Assembly: GCF_940670685.1 (NCBI RefSeq)
Contig: NZ_OW711693.1
Coordinates: 3,286,001-3,350,000, forward strand
Source: Anaeropeptidivorans aminofermentans
GTDB taxonomy: Bacteria > Bacillota > Clostridia > Lachnospirales > UBA5962
Direction of reading: 5' to 3'
Length of the DNA stretch: 64,000 nt
Part shown: in pieces, positions 27,807 through 36,356 of the stretch
How positions within the stretch are numbered: the stretch's first letter is position 1
How the letters are laid out: every line of letters starts with the position of its first letter
The notes under the pieces: generated by a model
Seen by the model: the letters and a program-made list of their open reading frames with translations, nothing else
What the model was told of the DNA's origin: nothing
Database searches by the model: none
Translations under genes and position numbers: made by a program

Positions 27807-29114
27807 TTAATTTAAAGATAAATATTCTACAATTGGGTCTTTCCCTAAAATATAATCTGTAACAGATATATAAATTTCTTTGTCAGGCACTAATACATTG
27901 TGGTTACCTACACAGTCAGTAATAATATCCAAATCAAAATCTTTCAAATGCTTAAAGTTCTTTGAGGATAAATTAAATTTAAACCCTGTGTTTTTCATAG
28001 TATGAAATATTGGAGCAGAATATCCAAGAAAGTTCCCTCCGGAGGGCTCCCCTAATATAGTTGCAGCTGTTGAAATTTTAAGCCATGCCACTTGCTTGGT
28101 AGCTAAAGAAAAAGTATGAATATCTGTAAGTATAATTAAGCCATTATTTTCGTTTTTATAGTCAATGATGAAGTTAAGCCACTCATCATTTAAAGAGCCT
28201 GTTCCACCCTCATTTCCCCTAAAATCAATTATAATTTTTTTAGGCATAACTTTTTCGACTCTATTTTTTAATGAAATAAAAAACCTATTTAACTCATTAT
28301 CTGTTAAAATAAGTGAGCCTACTTTAATGTAGATGCCATTTATATCTGGCATTTCACATATTATTATCGAGTTTTGGGGGTACTGTCTATAAAGCGGTGT
28401 CTCGGTTGACTCTTTTACATAAATCAAGTCAAGCTCATTTTTTAAAATCTTATACTTATCAATAAACTCTATTCTATATTCTGATATAGAACCACTTATC
28501 TTTTTAACTCCTAAATTAATGGTTTTGATATTGCTATTTATCAAATCTAATGCTTCTAACATTATATATGAGGAAATATTTTTTATAAATTTACTTTGAG
28601 CATTATAAATGTTATCATATCCCGTAAGATTTTTAAATTTTTCAAATATATCTATTATGTTATTTCCATTTATGCTTATTAACTTACTGTTAACTATATC
28701 TGCATATTTTTCCAAGTAACTTCCAACACACCAAATCTCCTTATCTAGATATTCAAAATGCAATGGTATCACTTCATTCACAAAAGGATTCTCAAAGCTA
28801 CTTTTATATATAAACTGTCCAGCACTATGACCATCATTTGGCAATGCTAACGTTTTCTGAATATTTATTTTTATATCTTTGTCATCTAAAAAGGTAATAT
28901 TTTCCTTAATTAAATCAACATTTTTTATTTTATTTTCAAATAAACTTAGCGTATCTGTTTTTATTAATACGTCATGAAAAGTACTTTTATATGTCTCTAA
29001 TTCTTCTATTAAATAATTTAAATCATCTTTCCACAATTGAATTCGTTTACTGAATTTTCTTTTATCAGTATTCATAATATTAAGTAAAGGCTTATCCTTT
29101 TTAAAATTTTCCAT
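27807..29114 (-). CDS. Cytosolic S41-family peptidase of the RiPP cluster
   Basis: 435 residues from an ATG with AAAGGAAATG upstream; a TTG start 18 bases earlier overlaps that site. No signal peptide or membrane helix is visible. A helical N-terminal part contains LALPNDGHSAGQF. The S41 catalytic half has IIDFRGNEGG, TDIHTFSLATKQVAWLKIS (with the serine of TFSLA) and LGEPSGGNFLGYS. The protein ends ILGKDPIVEYLSLN, close to the ending of the divergent partner. S41 enzymes cut proteins near C-termini or inside unfolded segments. Lying beside a precursor gene with no GG leader and no C39 exporter, it is the best candidate for leader removal inside the cell. Confidence 0.85.
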   Translation of the reverse strand: MENFKKDKPLLNIMNTDKRKFSKRIQLWKDDLNYLIEELETYKSTFHDVLIKTDTLSLFENKIKNVDLIKENITFLDDKDIKINIQKTLALPNDGHSAGQFIYKSSFENPFVNEVIPLHFEYLDKEIWCVGSYLEKYADIVNSKLISINGNNIIDIFEKFKNLTGYDNIYNAQSKFIKNISSYIMLEALDLINSNIKTINLGVKKISGSISEYRIEFIDKYKILKNELDLIYVKESTETPLYRQYPQNSIIICEMPDINGIYIKVGSLILTDNELNRFFISLKNRVEKVMPKKIIIDFRGNEGGTGSLNDEWLNFIIDYKNENNGLIILTDIHTFSLATKQVAWLKISTAATILGEPSGGNFLGYSAPIFHTMKNTGFKFNLSSKNFKHLKDFDLDIITDCVGNHNVLVPDKEIYISVTDYILGKDPIVEYLSLN

Positions 29115-29378
29115 ACTTTCATTTCCTTTCAATAATAGATTTATTTATTAATCAAAATATTAATTATTGAAAACTTTTGCATTATTATAATTTCAAACTA
29201 AAAATGGCTAACCCTTTAATTTAGATAATCATATTGTGGGAAATAAAATATACAATTTTAAAATGTCGACTATTCTAATTAAATGCTTTGACAATTTAAT
29301 GCTTTAATATATAATTTTAAGCATAATATATTTTAATTACAATTTAAAATTATTTTTTTAAAATAAGGGAGAATTTCT
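29115..29378. promoter_or_regulatory. Divergent promoter region of the two S41 genes
   Basis: Very AT-rich. For the plus-strand gene, TTGACA at 29288-29293 and TATAAT at 29310-29315 are separated by 16 bases, 63 bases before its ATG, a near-consensus vegetative promoter. I cannot place the opposite promoter with confidence. Confidence 0.75.
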
Positions 29379-30725
29379 ATGCATAAAAAAATTAAAAATA
29401 TACCTATATTTGTAGGAATCTTAACCGTTTTATTAATTAGTGTATTCGTTATAGGTAAAATCAACTTATCTCATAATGAATTTGTAGGGCCTCGCCCAGA
29501 TACTGTCAAAAGTAATGATACTGAGCGAAATATTAAATGGGTCGAAGATATTGATTATTTTAAAAAATTATTAAACGGCTATATAAGCAGAACTCTTGAT
29601 ATAAAAAATAATGAAGAGGATGCCCGAATAAGCGAAGTCTTTACTTTAGAAATTGAACGGCTTAAAAATGACATTCCCTATCTTAACAACTTTGAGATAG
29701 AAGCGAGAATACAAATGATTACAGCCTTGTTTCATGATGGTCACATGGCTACCGAATTTTTATGGGAAAGTTATTATAAAAATGCTTTGCCCTTGTCCTT
29801 TACTTTATATGAGGATGGTATATATTGTACCACAGTTTTTGATAAGTCCTATAAAAATGCCTTGAATTGCAAGTTAAATGCTATAAATGGTGTATCAATT
29901 GATACAATTTCTGATAGATTTGAAATATTTTTTACAGGTGACAATATCTATGATTCGAAATCAAAACTTAGCAGACGTATAAATTGCCCTCAGGTCCTTA
30001 AAGGATTAGAAATTATAGAAAGTATAGAAGACCCCGTAACTTTTACACTTACAACCTTAGAAGGAGATACTTTTGATTTATACGTTGATAAACGTATAAA
30101 TCAAGATATAAATCATGAAAGTTTCATTAAGAGAGATGAAGGTGATGAAGCCTTTTTTAATCGGGATGTAAAAAATGATAAAGATTACTGGATTGAATTT
30201 TTAGAAGAAAATAATATATTATATATCCGCTCCTATTATATTCCACACACCAATGCTCTTGATAAACTTAATGAAAATATTCTTAACATTTTAACAGAAA
30301 AACAGGTAGATAAAATAGTTTTAGATTTACGTGGAAATGAAGGCGGCCAAATTACACTTGAGCATAGCTGGAATGATACCCTGATATCCTTTGGCAATGA
30401 AACGGGGCATTTATATGTAATAACTGATTATGACACATTTTCTATGGGCGCTGTAACAGCGATATACTTGAAAGAGAAAGGGAATGCCGTCATTATAGGC
30501 CTACCACCTTCTGGAGGGGCCCCAAAGGTTGCGGATATGACCCCCTTTGAGCTTCCCAATTCAGACTTTATGGTAAACATTCCTCAAAACAAATTCAGGT
30601 CTAAAGTAAAAATAAACCCAAATTTAAAAGACAATATACTTGAACCTGATATTCAAACTGGTATAGATATTAATAACTATATTCATAAAACCGACCCTGT
30701 TTTAGAATTAATTAAAACCTTTTAA
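29379..30725 (+). CDS. Membrane-anchored S41-family peptidase of the RiPP cluster
   Basis: 448 residues with GGGAGA upstream. It begins KKIKNIPIFVGILTVLLISV, one membrane segment, so the peptidase half should lie outside the cell. Shared features with the divergent gene are LFHDGHMATEF, LDLRGNEGG, TDYDTFSMGAVTAIYLKEK (catalytic serine in TFSMG) and LPPSGGAPKVADM. Both end in a similar KTDPVLEL/KDPIVEYL tail. I infer a second cleavage or clean-up step after export, or immunity by degrading the peptide at the cell surface. It has its own consensus promoter and terminator, so it can be expressed independently. Confidence 0.85.
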   Translation: MHKKIKNIPIFVGILTVLLISVFVIGKINLSHNEFVGPRPDTVKSNDTERNIKWVEDIDYFKKLLNGYISRTLDIKNNEEDARISEVFTLEIERLKNDIPYLNNFEIEARIQMITALFHDGHMATEFLWESYYKNALPLSFTLYEDGIYCTTVFDKSYKNALNCKLNAINGVSIDTISDRFEIFFTGDNIYDSKSKLSRRINCPQVLKGLEIIESIEDPVTFTLTTLEGDTFDLYVDKRINQDINHESFIKRDEGDEAFFNRDVKNDKDYWIEFLEENNILYIRSYYIPHTNALDKLNENILNILTEKQVDKIVLDLRGNEGGQITLEHSWNDTLISFGNETGHLYVITDYDTFSMGAVTAIYLKEKGNAVIIGLPPSGGAPKVADMTPFELPNSDFMVNIPQNKFRSKVKINPNLKDNILEPDIQTGIDINNYIHKTDPVLELIKTF

Positions 30726-30774
30726 ACAAACAAATTTATAATTATCTATAAAATATAATTTTGCAAGAGGCACA

Positions 30775-30812
30775 AAAAAGTAGCAGAATATGTATCTTTC
30801 TGCTACTTTTAA
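30775..30812 (+). terminator. Terminator of the membrane S41 gene
   Basis: AAAAGTAGCAGAA pairs with TTCTGCTACTTTT, ending in TTTTAATTATTTTG, 50 bases past the stop. Confidence 0.88.
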
Positions 30813-31045
30813 TTATTTTGCCAGTTAGTCAAACGGCCTTTAATAAGATTCTCTAACAAGGCTTACTGGCGTATTGTGCTTATATCATCTTCCACTTTTT
30901 GAGTTCTGCATTATCCTTAATTCCAAAACGGCTGCGCAGAGCATTGGTGTCGCTGTAACAGTAAATCGACTCCGAGGTTGCAAAATATCATATTTATTAA
31001 ATAAAAACTCCACCTTGACTGATTCAAACAGCCCTATATAAATCT

Positions 31046-31427
31046 TTGTTAATAATAGAGCCATATAAAGAGCAACAGAAACAGAATAAGTTATTGCAAC
31101 CAAATGATTACGTTGATGAAGGCTATGTATTCACTCACCCAGATGGCAGGCTTATATCTCCCAATTATATAACCAAACATTTTAGGCAGTTATTAGAGCG
31201 CAATAATTTAGAGGTAATAAAATTTCACGACTTATGCCATTCATCAGCCAGCTACCTCTTGTATCTCGGATATAACCTCAAAGCAATATCAACTTGGTTG
31301 GGGGCATGGTGATATAGGCACTACGATGAATCTATATGCTCATATGGATTTGGAAGCTAAAAGGAGTATAGCAGAAAATCTTAACGATAAATTTTCCAAT
31401 ATGGCTTCTAATCTTATATATGATTAA
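31046..31427 (+). pseudogene. C-terminal part of a dead tyrosine recombinase (integrase)
   Basis: The plus strand encodes GYVFTHPDGRLISPNYITKH, then FHDLCHSSASYLLYLGYNLK and, after a shift, GHGDIGTTMNLYAHMD, ending NLIYD. Tyrosine-recombinase box II should read HxLRH; here the catalytic arginine is a cysteine. One extra G in a GGGGG run breaks the WLGHGDI frame. The nucleophile tyrosine in NLYAHMD is present, but the N-terminal half is missing. It lies 80 bases from tRNA-Gln, the usual position of an integrase relative to its attachment site. Confidence 0.88.
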
Positions 31428-31449
31428 AATTTTAGACAGGCAGTAAAAT

Positions 31450-31494
31450 TAGTAAAAAAAATAGAATCAAGGTCTATACAAAACCTTGATTCTA
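31450..31494 (-). terminator. tRNA operon terminator
   Basis: TAGAATCAAGG pairs with CCTTGATTCTA and on the minus strand is followed by TTTTTTTTACT. It ends the tRNA-Gly/tRNA-Gln transcript and was copied, in changed form, beside the half-tRNA scars. Confidence 0.92.
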
Positions 31495-31509
31495 TCAGTA
31501 AAAATGAAG

Positions 31510-31581
31510 CTGGGCTGGATGGATTCGAACCATCGAATGCAGGAGTCAAAGTCCTGTGCCTTACCGCTTGGCGACAGCCCA
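31510..31581 (-). tRNA. tRNA-Gln (anticodon TTG)
   Basis: A 72-base cloverleaf: acceptor TGGGCTG/CAGCCCA, D arm GCCAAGCGGTAAGGC, anticodon arm CAGGACTTTGACTCCTG, T arm GATGG-TTCGAAT-CCATC and discriminator G. CCA is not encoded. Bases 31507-31552 are the attachment core shared with 19313-19358. Confidence 0.96.
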
Positions 31582-31592
31582 TTATGAAATTA

Positions 31593-31664
31593 AGCGCGAA
31601 ACGGGATTCGAACCCGCGGCCCTCGCCTTGGCAAGGCGATGCTCTACCACTGAGCCATTCGCGC
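31593..31664 (-). tRNA. tRNA-Gly (anticodon GCC)
   Basis: A 72-base cloverleaf with acceptor GCGCGAA/TTCGCGC, anticodon loop TTGCCAA, T arm GCGGG-TTCGAAT-CCCGT and discriminator T. CCA is not encoded. It is co-transcribed with tRNA-Gln, 11 bases upstream of it. Confidence 0.96.
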
Positions 31665-31774
31665 ATAATGTTTTAAATATTAATTAAATTACTGCAATAT
31701 TGTACTATTCAATCTTATAATTGTCAAGAGTTTTCCTTGAAAAGTTAAATAAAAACCTGAGTTTCCATACAATT

Positions 31775-31899
31775 ACAGCAAAACAATGAATTAGCGTAAC
31801 AAAAACCGTATATTTTGAATGGCTTAAAATAGCGATTCTATATTTTAAGCCGTTTATGAAAAATAGGTTTTTGTTCCTTCCTTAATCCTGTTTTGCTAT
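31775..31899. repeat. Family A repeat, copy 2
   Basis: About 125 bp with TACAGCAAAAC / GTTTTGCTA ends and inner GTAACAAAAACCGTAT / ATAGGTTTTTGTT arms. No coding capacity. Confidence 0.8.
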
Positions 31900-32536
31900 A
31901 GTTCCTATTTTTGCAATTTAGGGCAATTATAGAGATATAAATACAATATATAGAAGTACTATGAATAAAATTAAGCCTTCCTTAATTTTATTTTCAAATA
32001 CATTTTTCAATAAAAACTTGTTTATAAGCCTAATTTTATAATCAAAACCACACGCTTAACGCATGGGTATGCCTTGGTCCAATATTATTGGCCGCCCCTT
32101 CAGATGCAATAATGTTTTTTTATGCATACCCTTTTCTCTGCTGTAGGAAACAAGATAGCCTTTTATGGTTTTCAGTTTTGTATCTTTTTTGAAAATTATC
32201 ATCTGCATTACTTAACACTGTTTGCGGAAGCTTTCTATTCTGACGGCTCTTACCTGATGTAATAAAGCATTCTGCCTATATTATGTTAAAATTACGTATT
32301 TTGTGATATTATATAATTATTATCCTAAGTAAGTTTAGAAATGATACAAGTATAGACTGTGAAGTATTCTAAGTAAATATACTTTTATTTGAATCAATAA
32401 TTTAATTTTATTAATTATAATATAGCCGTAACAGTTTCTATACTTTCTCTTAAGGATAATATATAAGAATAAAAAGAAACCCAGCTATTTCAAAATATTA
32501 CTATTGCTGTAAATTCAATTCATAAAGGAGAATTCA
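31900..32536. other. Gene-free leader of the endonuclease IV gene
   Basis: AT-rich, no intact gene. On the minus strand near 32060-32190 a short frame reads KTIKGYLVSYSREKGMHKKT and could be a transposase scrap, but it is too short to assign. Confidence 0.4.
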
Positions 32537-33367
32537 ATGTTAAAAATAGGAAGTCACATATCCTCGGCAAAAGGCTATTACGCCATGGGGAAACAGGCCT
32601 TAAAGCTTAAGGCAAATACCTTTGCGTTTTTTACAAGGAACCCCAGAGGCGGAAGCGCCAAACCCATAGTTGAAGAGGATATTAAGAAATATAATGAACT
32701 GTCTCAGGAAGCAGGCTTTCATAAAATAGTTGCTCATGCCCCCTATACACTGAACGGCTGTTCTGCGGATGAAAGCGTTAGGGAATTCGCATGGAGAACT
32801 ATGGCGGAAGACTTGAAAAGAATGGAGTATACCCCCCATAATTATTATAATTTTCATCCGGGAAGCCATGTAAAGCAAGGCGTTGATGTAGGGATAGATT
32901 ATATATCCCAAATGCTTAATTTTGTGCTTAAAAAAGAGCAAACAACCATTGTTCTTCTGGAAACTATGGCTGGAAAAGGAAGCGAAGTAGGCAGAACCTT
33001 TGAAGAGCTTAAGGAGATTATTGACAGGATAAACTTAACGGATAGAATCGGCGTATGCCTTGATACCTGCCACGTCTGGGATTCGGGATATGATATCGTT
33101 CAGGACCTTGACGGGGTACTGGCGCATTTTGATAAAATTATAGGGCTTCCGTTTCTTAAAGCCATACACCTTAACGACAGCATGAATGACAAAGGCGCCA
33201 GAAAAGACCGTCACGCAAAAATTGGCGAAGGCAGAATAGGCCTTGAAGCAATGGAAAGAATTATTAACCATACTGCCCTCAGAGAACTTCCTTTTATATT
33301 GGAAACCCCTAATGATGATGAAGGCTGGGCAAGAGAAATAGCCCTTTTAAAATCTTTGTATAAATAG
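32537..33367 (+). CDS. nfo: Endonuclease IV (AP endonuclease)
   Basis: 276 residues with AAAGGAGAATTC upstream. It has the TIM-barrel signature of Nfo: [11 protein letters not shown] at the start, the zinc ligands in [72 protein letters not shown] and LETPNDD. It cuts DNA at abasic sites and at oxidised 3' ends in base excision repair. The length matches the family. It is a monocistronic backbone gene just outside the accessory region. Confidence 0.96.
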   Translation: MLKIGSHISSAKGYYAMGKQALKLKANTFAFFTRNPRGGSAKPIVEEDIKKYNELSQEAGFHKIVAHAPYTLNGCSADESVREFAWRTMAEDLKRMEYTPHNYYNFHPGSHVKQGVDVGIDYISQMLNFVLKKEQTTIVLLETMAGKGSEVGRTFEELKEIIDRINLTDRIGVCLDTCHVWDSGYDIVQDLDGVLAHFDKIIGLPFLKAIHLNDSMNDKGARKDRHAKIGEGRIGLEAMERIINHTALRELPFILETPNDDEGWAREIALLKSLYK

Positions 33368-33925
33368 ACTTTTTTCGCCTTCATATTAAGCTGTAAGCCT
33401 ATAATTATATTTTCAGCCATTGCTGTGTATTTTATTTCGGAATGTAAAATAGAAATTCCTATTACAGAAATAATCAGAATTTTTCTATGTTATCTTTTTA
33501 ATGCTATTAAAGAAGATTAAAAATAAAAATGCTTCATTATATTTATATACTATAAAATCTTGCTTAATCCACTGGATAAGGTAGCCCCAAACCACTGGCC
33601 TGCACTTTATAGACCTAACCCTTTGCAATAGCAAAGCCTGTCTTGTTTTGTTTTATTCTAAGCGAATTTAATAATTATGCAAACAGAAACTTATAAATAG
33701 TTTTTTAAGGGAGCGCCTTTTTGTGGCTATTTATTAGTTCTTTTAAATGTCTTCAGGAAATTATATCTTAAAATACAATCGTACCTTAACATAATAAAAA
33801 GAACCTGCATATGCAGGTTCTTTTTATATAAGTAAGCTTTTAAATATTTTTTTAAGTTCACGCTCACCATATGTTTAAAAGCTTTTTCAATCTTATCCAG
33901 CATTACATTATAAGTATAGAATTCT
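33368..33925. other. Gene-free stretch with one terminator
   Basis: No gene. At 33796-33825 the perfect palindrome AAAAAGAACCTGCAT/ATGCAGGTTCTTTTT is a bidirectional terminator between the convergent nfo and M20 genes. Confidence 0.8.
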
Positions 33926-35110
33926 TTATTGATTTAAATAATCTTGAACAAGCTGAACCATTACGGCGCTTCCCTTTGCGAAAACACTTTCATCAAGGAG
34001 AAACTTCGGATTGTGGTGGCCGTAGACAACGCCGTCCTGAGATACAACGCTTCCTAAGAAATAATATGCGCCGGGAACTTCGTTAAGGAAAAAGGACATG
34101 TCTTCCGAGCCCATGATAGCCTGAGGCTGAACGAATACCTTATCGCTGCCAAGAATTTTCCCTGCTCCTTCTATAACCATTTCTGCCATTTCCTTATGGT
34201 TTGTAAGAACCGGATAATCCCATGAGAATTCAAATTCGTAATCAGCCCCGTAGGTCTCACAGGTGGTTTTTACTACCTGCTCTATTCTTTCGGCTATAAA
34301 TTTACGAACCTTAGGGTCTATGCTTCTTGTGGAGCCTTCCATTTCAACCTTTTCAGGAATAATATTAGAGGCTGTTCCCCCGTGAATCATGCATACGGAT
34401 ATTACGGAAGGAGAAAGGGCGTCAAGCTCTCTTGCTTTTATCATATAAATGCCGTTTATAATCTGGGCGGCTATGGCAACAGGGTCTATAGAAAGATGCG
34501 GGGTGGAGCTGTGGGCGCCTCTTCCCTTTACGGCAATTTTAAAGGCATCACGGCAGGCCATGGCATTTCCGTAGGAAACGGCAACTTCTCCCGTTTTAAG
34601 GCCGTCTATCAGTACCCCGATATGCTGGCCGAAAATAGCGTCTACTTTAGGATTTTCAAGGCAGCCTTCTTTAATCATAGGCTCTGCACCTCCGGGAGAT
34701 TCTTCTCCCGGTTGGAATATCAGCTTCACATTGCCTTTAAGCTCTGATTTGTGGTCGTTTAATATTTTTGCGGCACCAAGAAGCATTGCGGAATGGGCGT
34801 CATGGCCGCAGGCATGCATAGAACCGTTTGTGGATTTAAAATCCAATCCTGTTTCCTCAAGAACAGGCAAAGCGTCCATATCGCTTCTTAAAGCGACGGT
34901 TTTCCCGGGGCTTCCCCCTTCAATAAGGGCAACGATACCGGTAACGCTTTTCGTGCAGGTATAAGGAATACCCATTTCATCAAGCTTACCCTTTATGTAT
35001 TCGCAGGTTTTAGGAAGCTGAGTGCCAACCTCCGGTATCTGGTGAAGCTCTCTTCTCCATTTGATAATCTCGTTTTCAATTTCCAAAGCAAGGTTTAAAA
35101 TATTTTCCAT
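33926..35110 (-). CDS. M20-family amidohydrolase (hippurate/N-acyl amino acid hydrolase type)
   Basis: 394 residues with GGAGATGT upstream. Two-metal M20D motifs are present: ACGHDAHSAMLLGAA (about residue 103), FQPGEESPGGAEPM (about 136) and GQHIGVLIDG, plus the dimerisation domain (GRGAHSSTPHLSIDP) and a C-terminal GSEDMSFFLNEVPG. Such cytosolic enzymes split N-acyl amino acids, indole-acetyl conjugates or N-acetyl-diaminopimelate. The substrate is not evident. It stands alone between a terminator and a family B repeat. Confidence 0.92.
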   Translation of the reverse strand: MENILNLALEIENEIIKWRRELHQIPEVGTQLPKTCEYIKGKLDEMGIPYTCTKSVTGIVALIEGGSPGKTVALRSDMDALPVLEETGLDFKSTNGSMHACGHDAHSAMLLGAAKILNDHKSELKGNVKLIFQPGEESPGGAEPMIKEGCLENPKVDAIFGQHIGVLIDGLKTGEVAVSYGNAMACRDAFKIAVKGRGAHSSTPHLSIDPVAIAAQIINGIYMIKARELDALSPSVISVCMIHGGTASNIIPEKVEMEGSTRSIDPKVRKFIAERIEQVVKTTCETYGADYEFEFSWDYPVLTNHKEMAEMVIEGAGKILGSDKVFVQPQAIMGSEDMSFFLNEVPGAYYFLGSVVSQDGVVYGHHNPKFLLDESVFAKGSAVMVQLVQDYLNQ

Positions 35111-35155
35111 AGTACATCTCCTTTCAATGATAGGCCGCAGTTTTCTTATGTATTG

Positions 35156-35284
35156 TAAGTTTTTTAAAGAAGTAACATAAGCCGATTCATTATAAGCTCA
35201 AAACCACAGCTTCCTTCGAAGGCAGTATATTTTGAGAAAGCGTTAAAATACGGTTTTGTTACTGTTTAAATATGCTATACTATA
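35156..35284. repeat. Family B repeat, short form
   Basis: It has AGAAGTAACA at the left, TTCCTTCGAAGGCAGTATATTTTGAG in its middle (two short motifs shared with the 62.8-kb copy) and GGTTTTGTTACTGTTTAA at the right. It contains a CTTCGAAG hairpin tip. Confidence 0.65.
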
Positions 35285-35357
35285 AGCCTGCGTTACTTTG
35301 GTTTTTTGTTTTTAATCTTATTTACATAAGTATAATTATACTTTAAAAAAATATATA

Positions 35358-35395
35358 AATATACCCCTTTATCATAATTTTAAAGGGGTATATTT
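35358..35395 (-). terminator. Terminator of the hslO operon
   Basis: AAATATACCCCTTTA pairs with TAAAGGGGTATATTT and is followed on the minus strand by ATATATTTTTTT. Confidence 0.85.
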
Positions 35396-35471
35396 GCTTT
35401 ATATTGAATTATAAAATTTCGGTTTAATGCTGAATTATTTCTTAAAGCTGCGCTGAGATATTTTTCTGAGC

Positions 35472-36347
35472 TTATATTTTTTCCAAAAGCTCTTTTAAAT
35501 CGTTTTCCGTAAAATCATATTCTTTATTGCAGAAATGGCATCTTAAATTGGCATTCTTGTCATTTTCAAGCATATCTTTAAGCTCTTCTTTTCCTACACT
35601 GATAAGGGCTTTTTCAACTCTCGTTCTGTCACAGTCACATTTGAAATTTACCGGGGTTTTTTCATAAAAAATAATATCTAAATCCTCTAAAATCATTTTC
35701 ATAATGTCCTCGGGGGAATTGCCTTTATCCAGAAGGGTGGTTACCGGTTCAAGATAGGGAAGCTTTTTTTCTATGACGGAAATGACCTCTTCGGGGGTAT
35801 CCGGCATTAACTGAATGATGAAGCCGCCGGCTTCTTTACAGCTATAATCCGTATCCACTAATACCCCAAGAGCAACCGAGGAAGGAATCTGCTCACTTTT
35901 GGCAAAATAATAGGTCAAATCGTCTGCTATTTCCCCGGATACTAAAGGAACCTGCCCCGACATAGGCTCTTTTAGGCCCATATCCTTAATGACTGTAAGC
36001 ACTCCTTGGCCTATGGCGCCGCCGACGTCAAGCTTTCCGCTGGGCTTTAGAGGCAAGTCCACGATAGGCTCGTATACATAGCCTTTTACGTTTACTTTAT
36101 TATCTGCCGTAACGACGATGCCTTTTAAGGGGCCGTCTCCTTTGGCTGTAATGGTCAAAATATCCTGATCGTTTTTAAGCATTGCCCCCATAATGGCGGC
36201 ACCGGTTAAAAGCCTTCCCAAAGCCGCCGTTGCTACAGGGCTTAAGCTATGGAGCCTTTGGGCTTGTCCCACCGTATTTTTCGTATATGCGAAAAACGCT
36301 CTTACGGAGCCGTTTCCTGCCGACATTCTAATGATATAGTCTTCCAT
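35472..36347 (-). CDS. hslO: Redox-regulated chaperone Hsp33
   Basis: 291 residues with AGGAGG overlapping the stop of the preceding methyltransferase gene. The N-terminal chaperone domain includes MSAGNGSVRAFFAYT and the GDGPLKGIVVTAD loop. The redox switch near the C-terminus has CDCDRTR (CXC) and LRCHFCNKEYDF (CXXC), the four zinc-binding cysteines. On oxidative unfolding it holds aggregation-prone proteins. An oxidative-stress chaperone is common even in strict anaerobes. It forms a two-gene unit with the methyltransferase. Confidence 0.97.
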   Translation of the reverse strand: MEDYIIRMSAGNGSVRAFFAYTKNTVGQAQRLHSLSPVATAALGRLLTGAAIMGAMLKNDQDILTITAKGDGPLKGIVVTADNKVNVKGYVYEPIVDLPLKPSGKLDVGGAIGQGVLTVIKDMGLKEPMSGQVPLVSGEIADDLTYYFAKSEQIPSSVALGVLVDTDYSCKEAGGFIIQLMPDTPEEVISVIEKKLPYLEPVTTLLDKGNSPEDIMKMILEDLDIIFYEKTPVNFKCDCDRTRVEKALISVGKEELKDMLENDKNANLRCHFCNKEYDFTENDLKELLEKI

Positions 36348-36356
36348 TTTGTCCTC

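Noticed and set aside
32060-32190. Transposase fragment upstream of nfo
   Set aside because: About 30 readable codons (GYLVSYSREKGMH) resemble transposase text, but no catalytic residues or terminal repeats are present.
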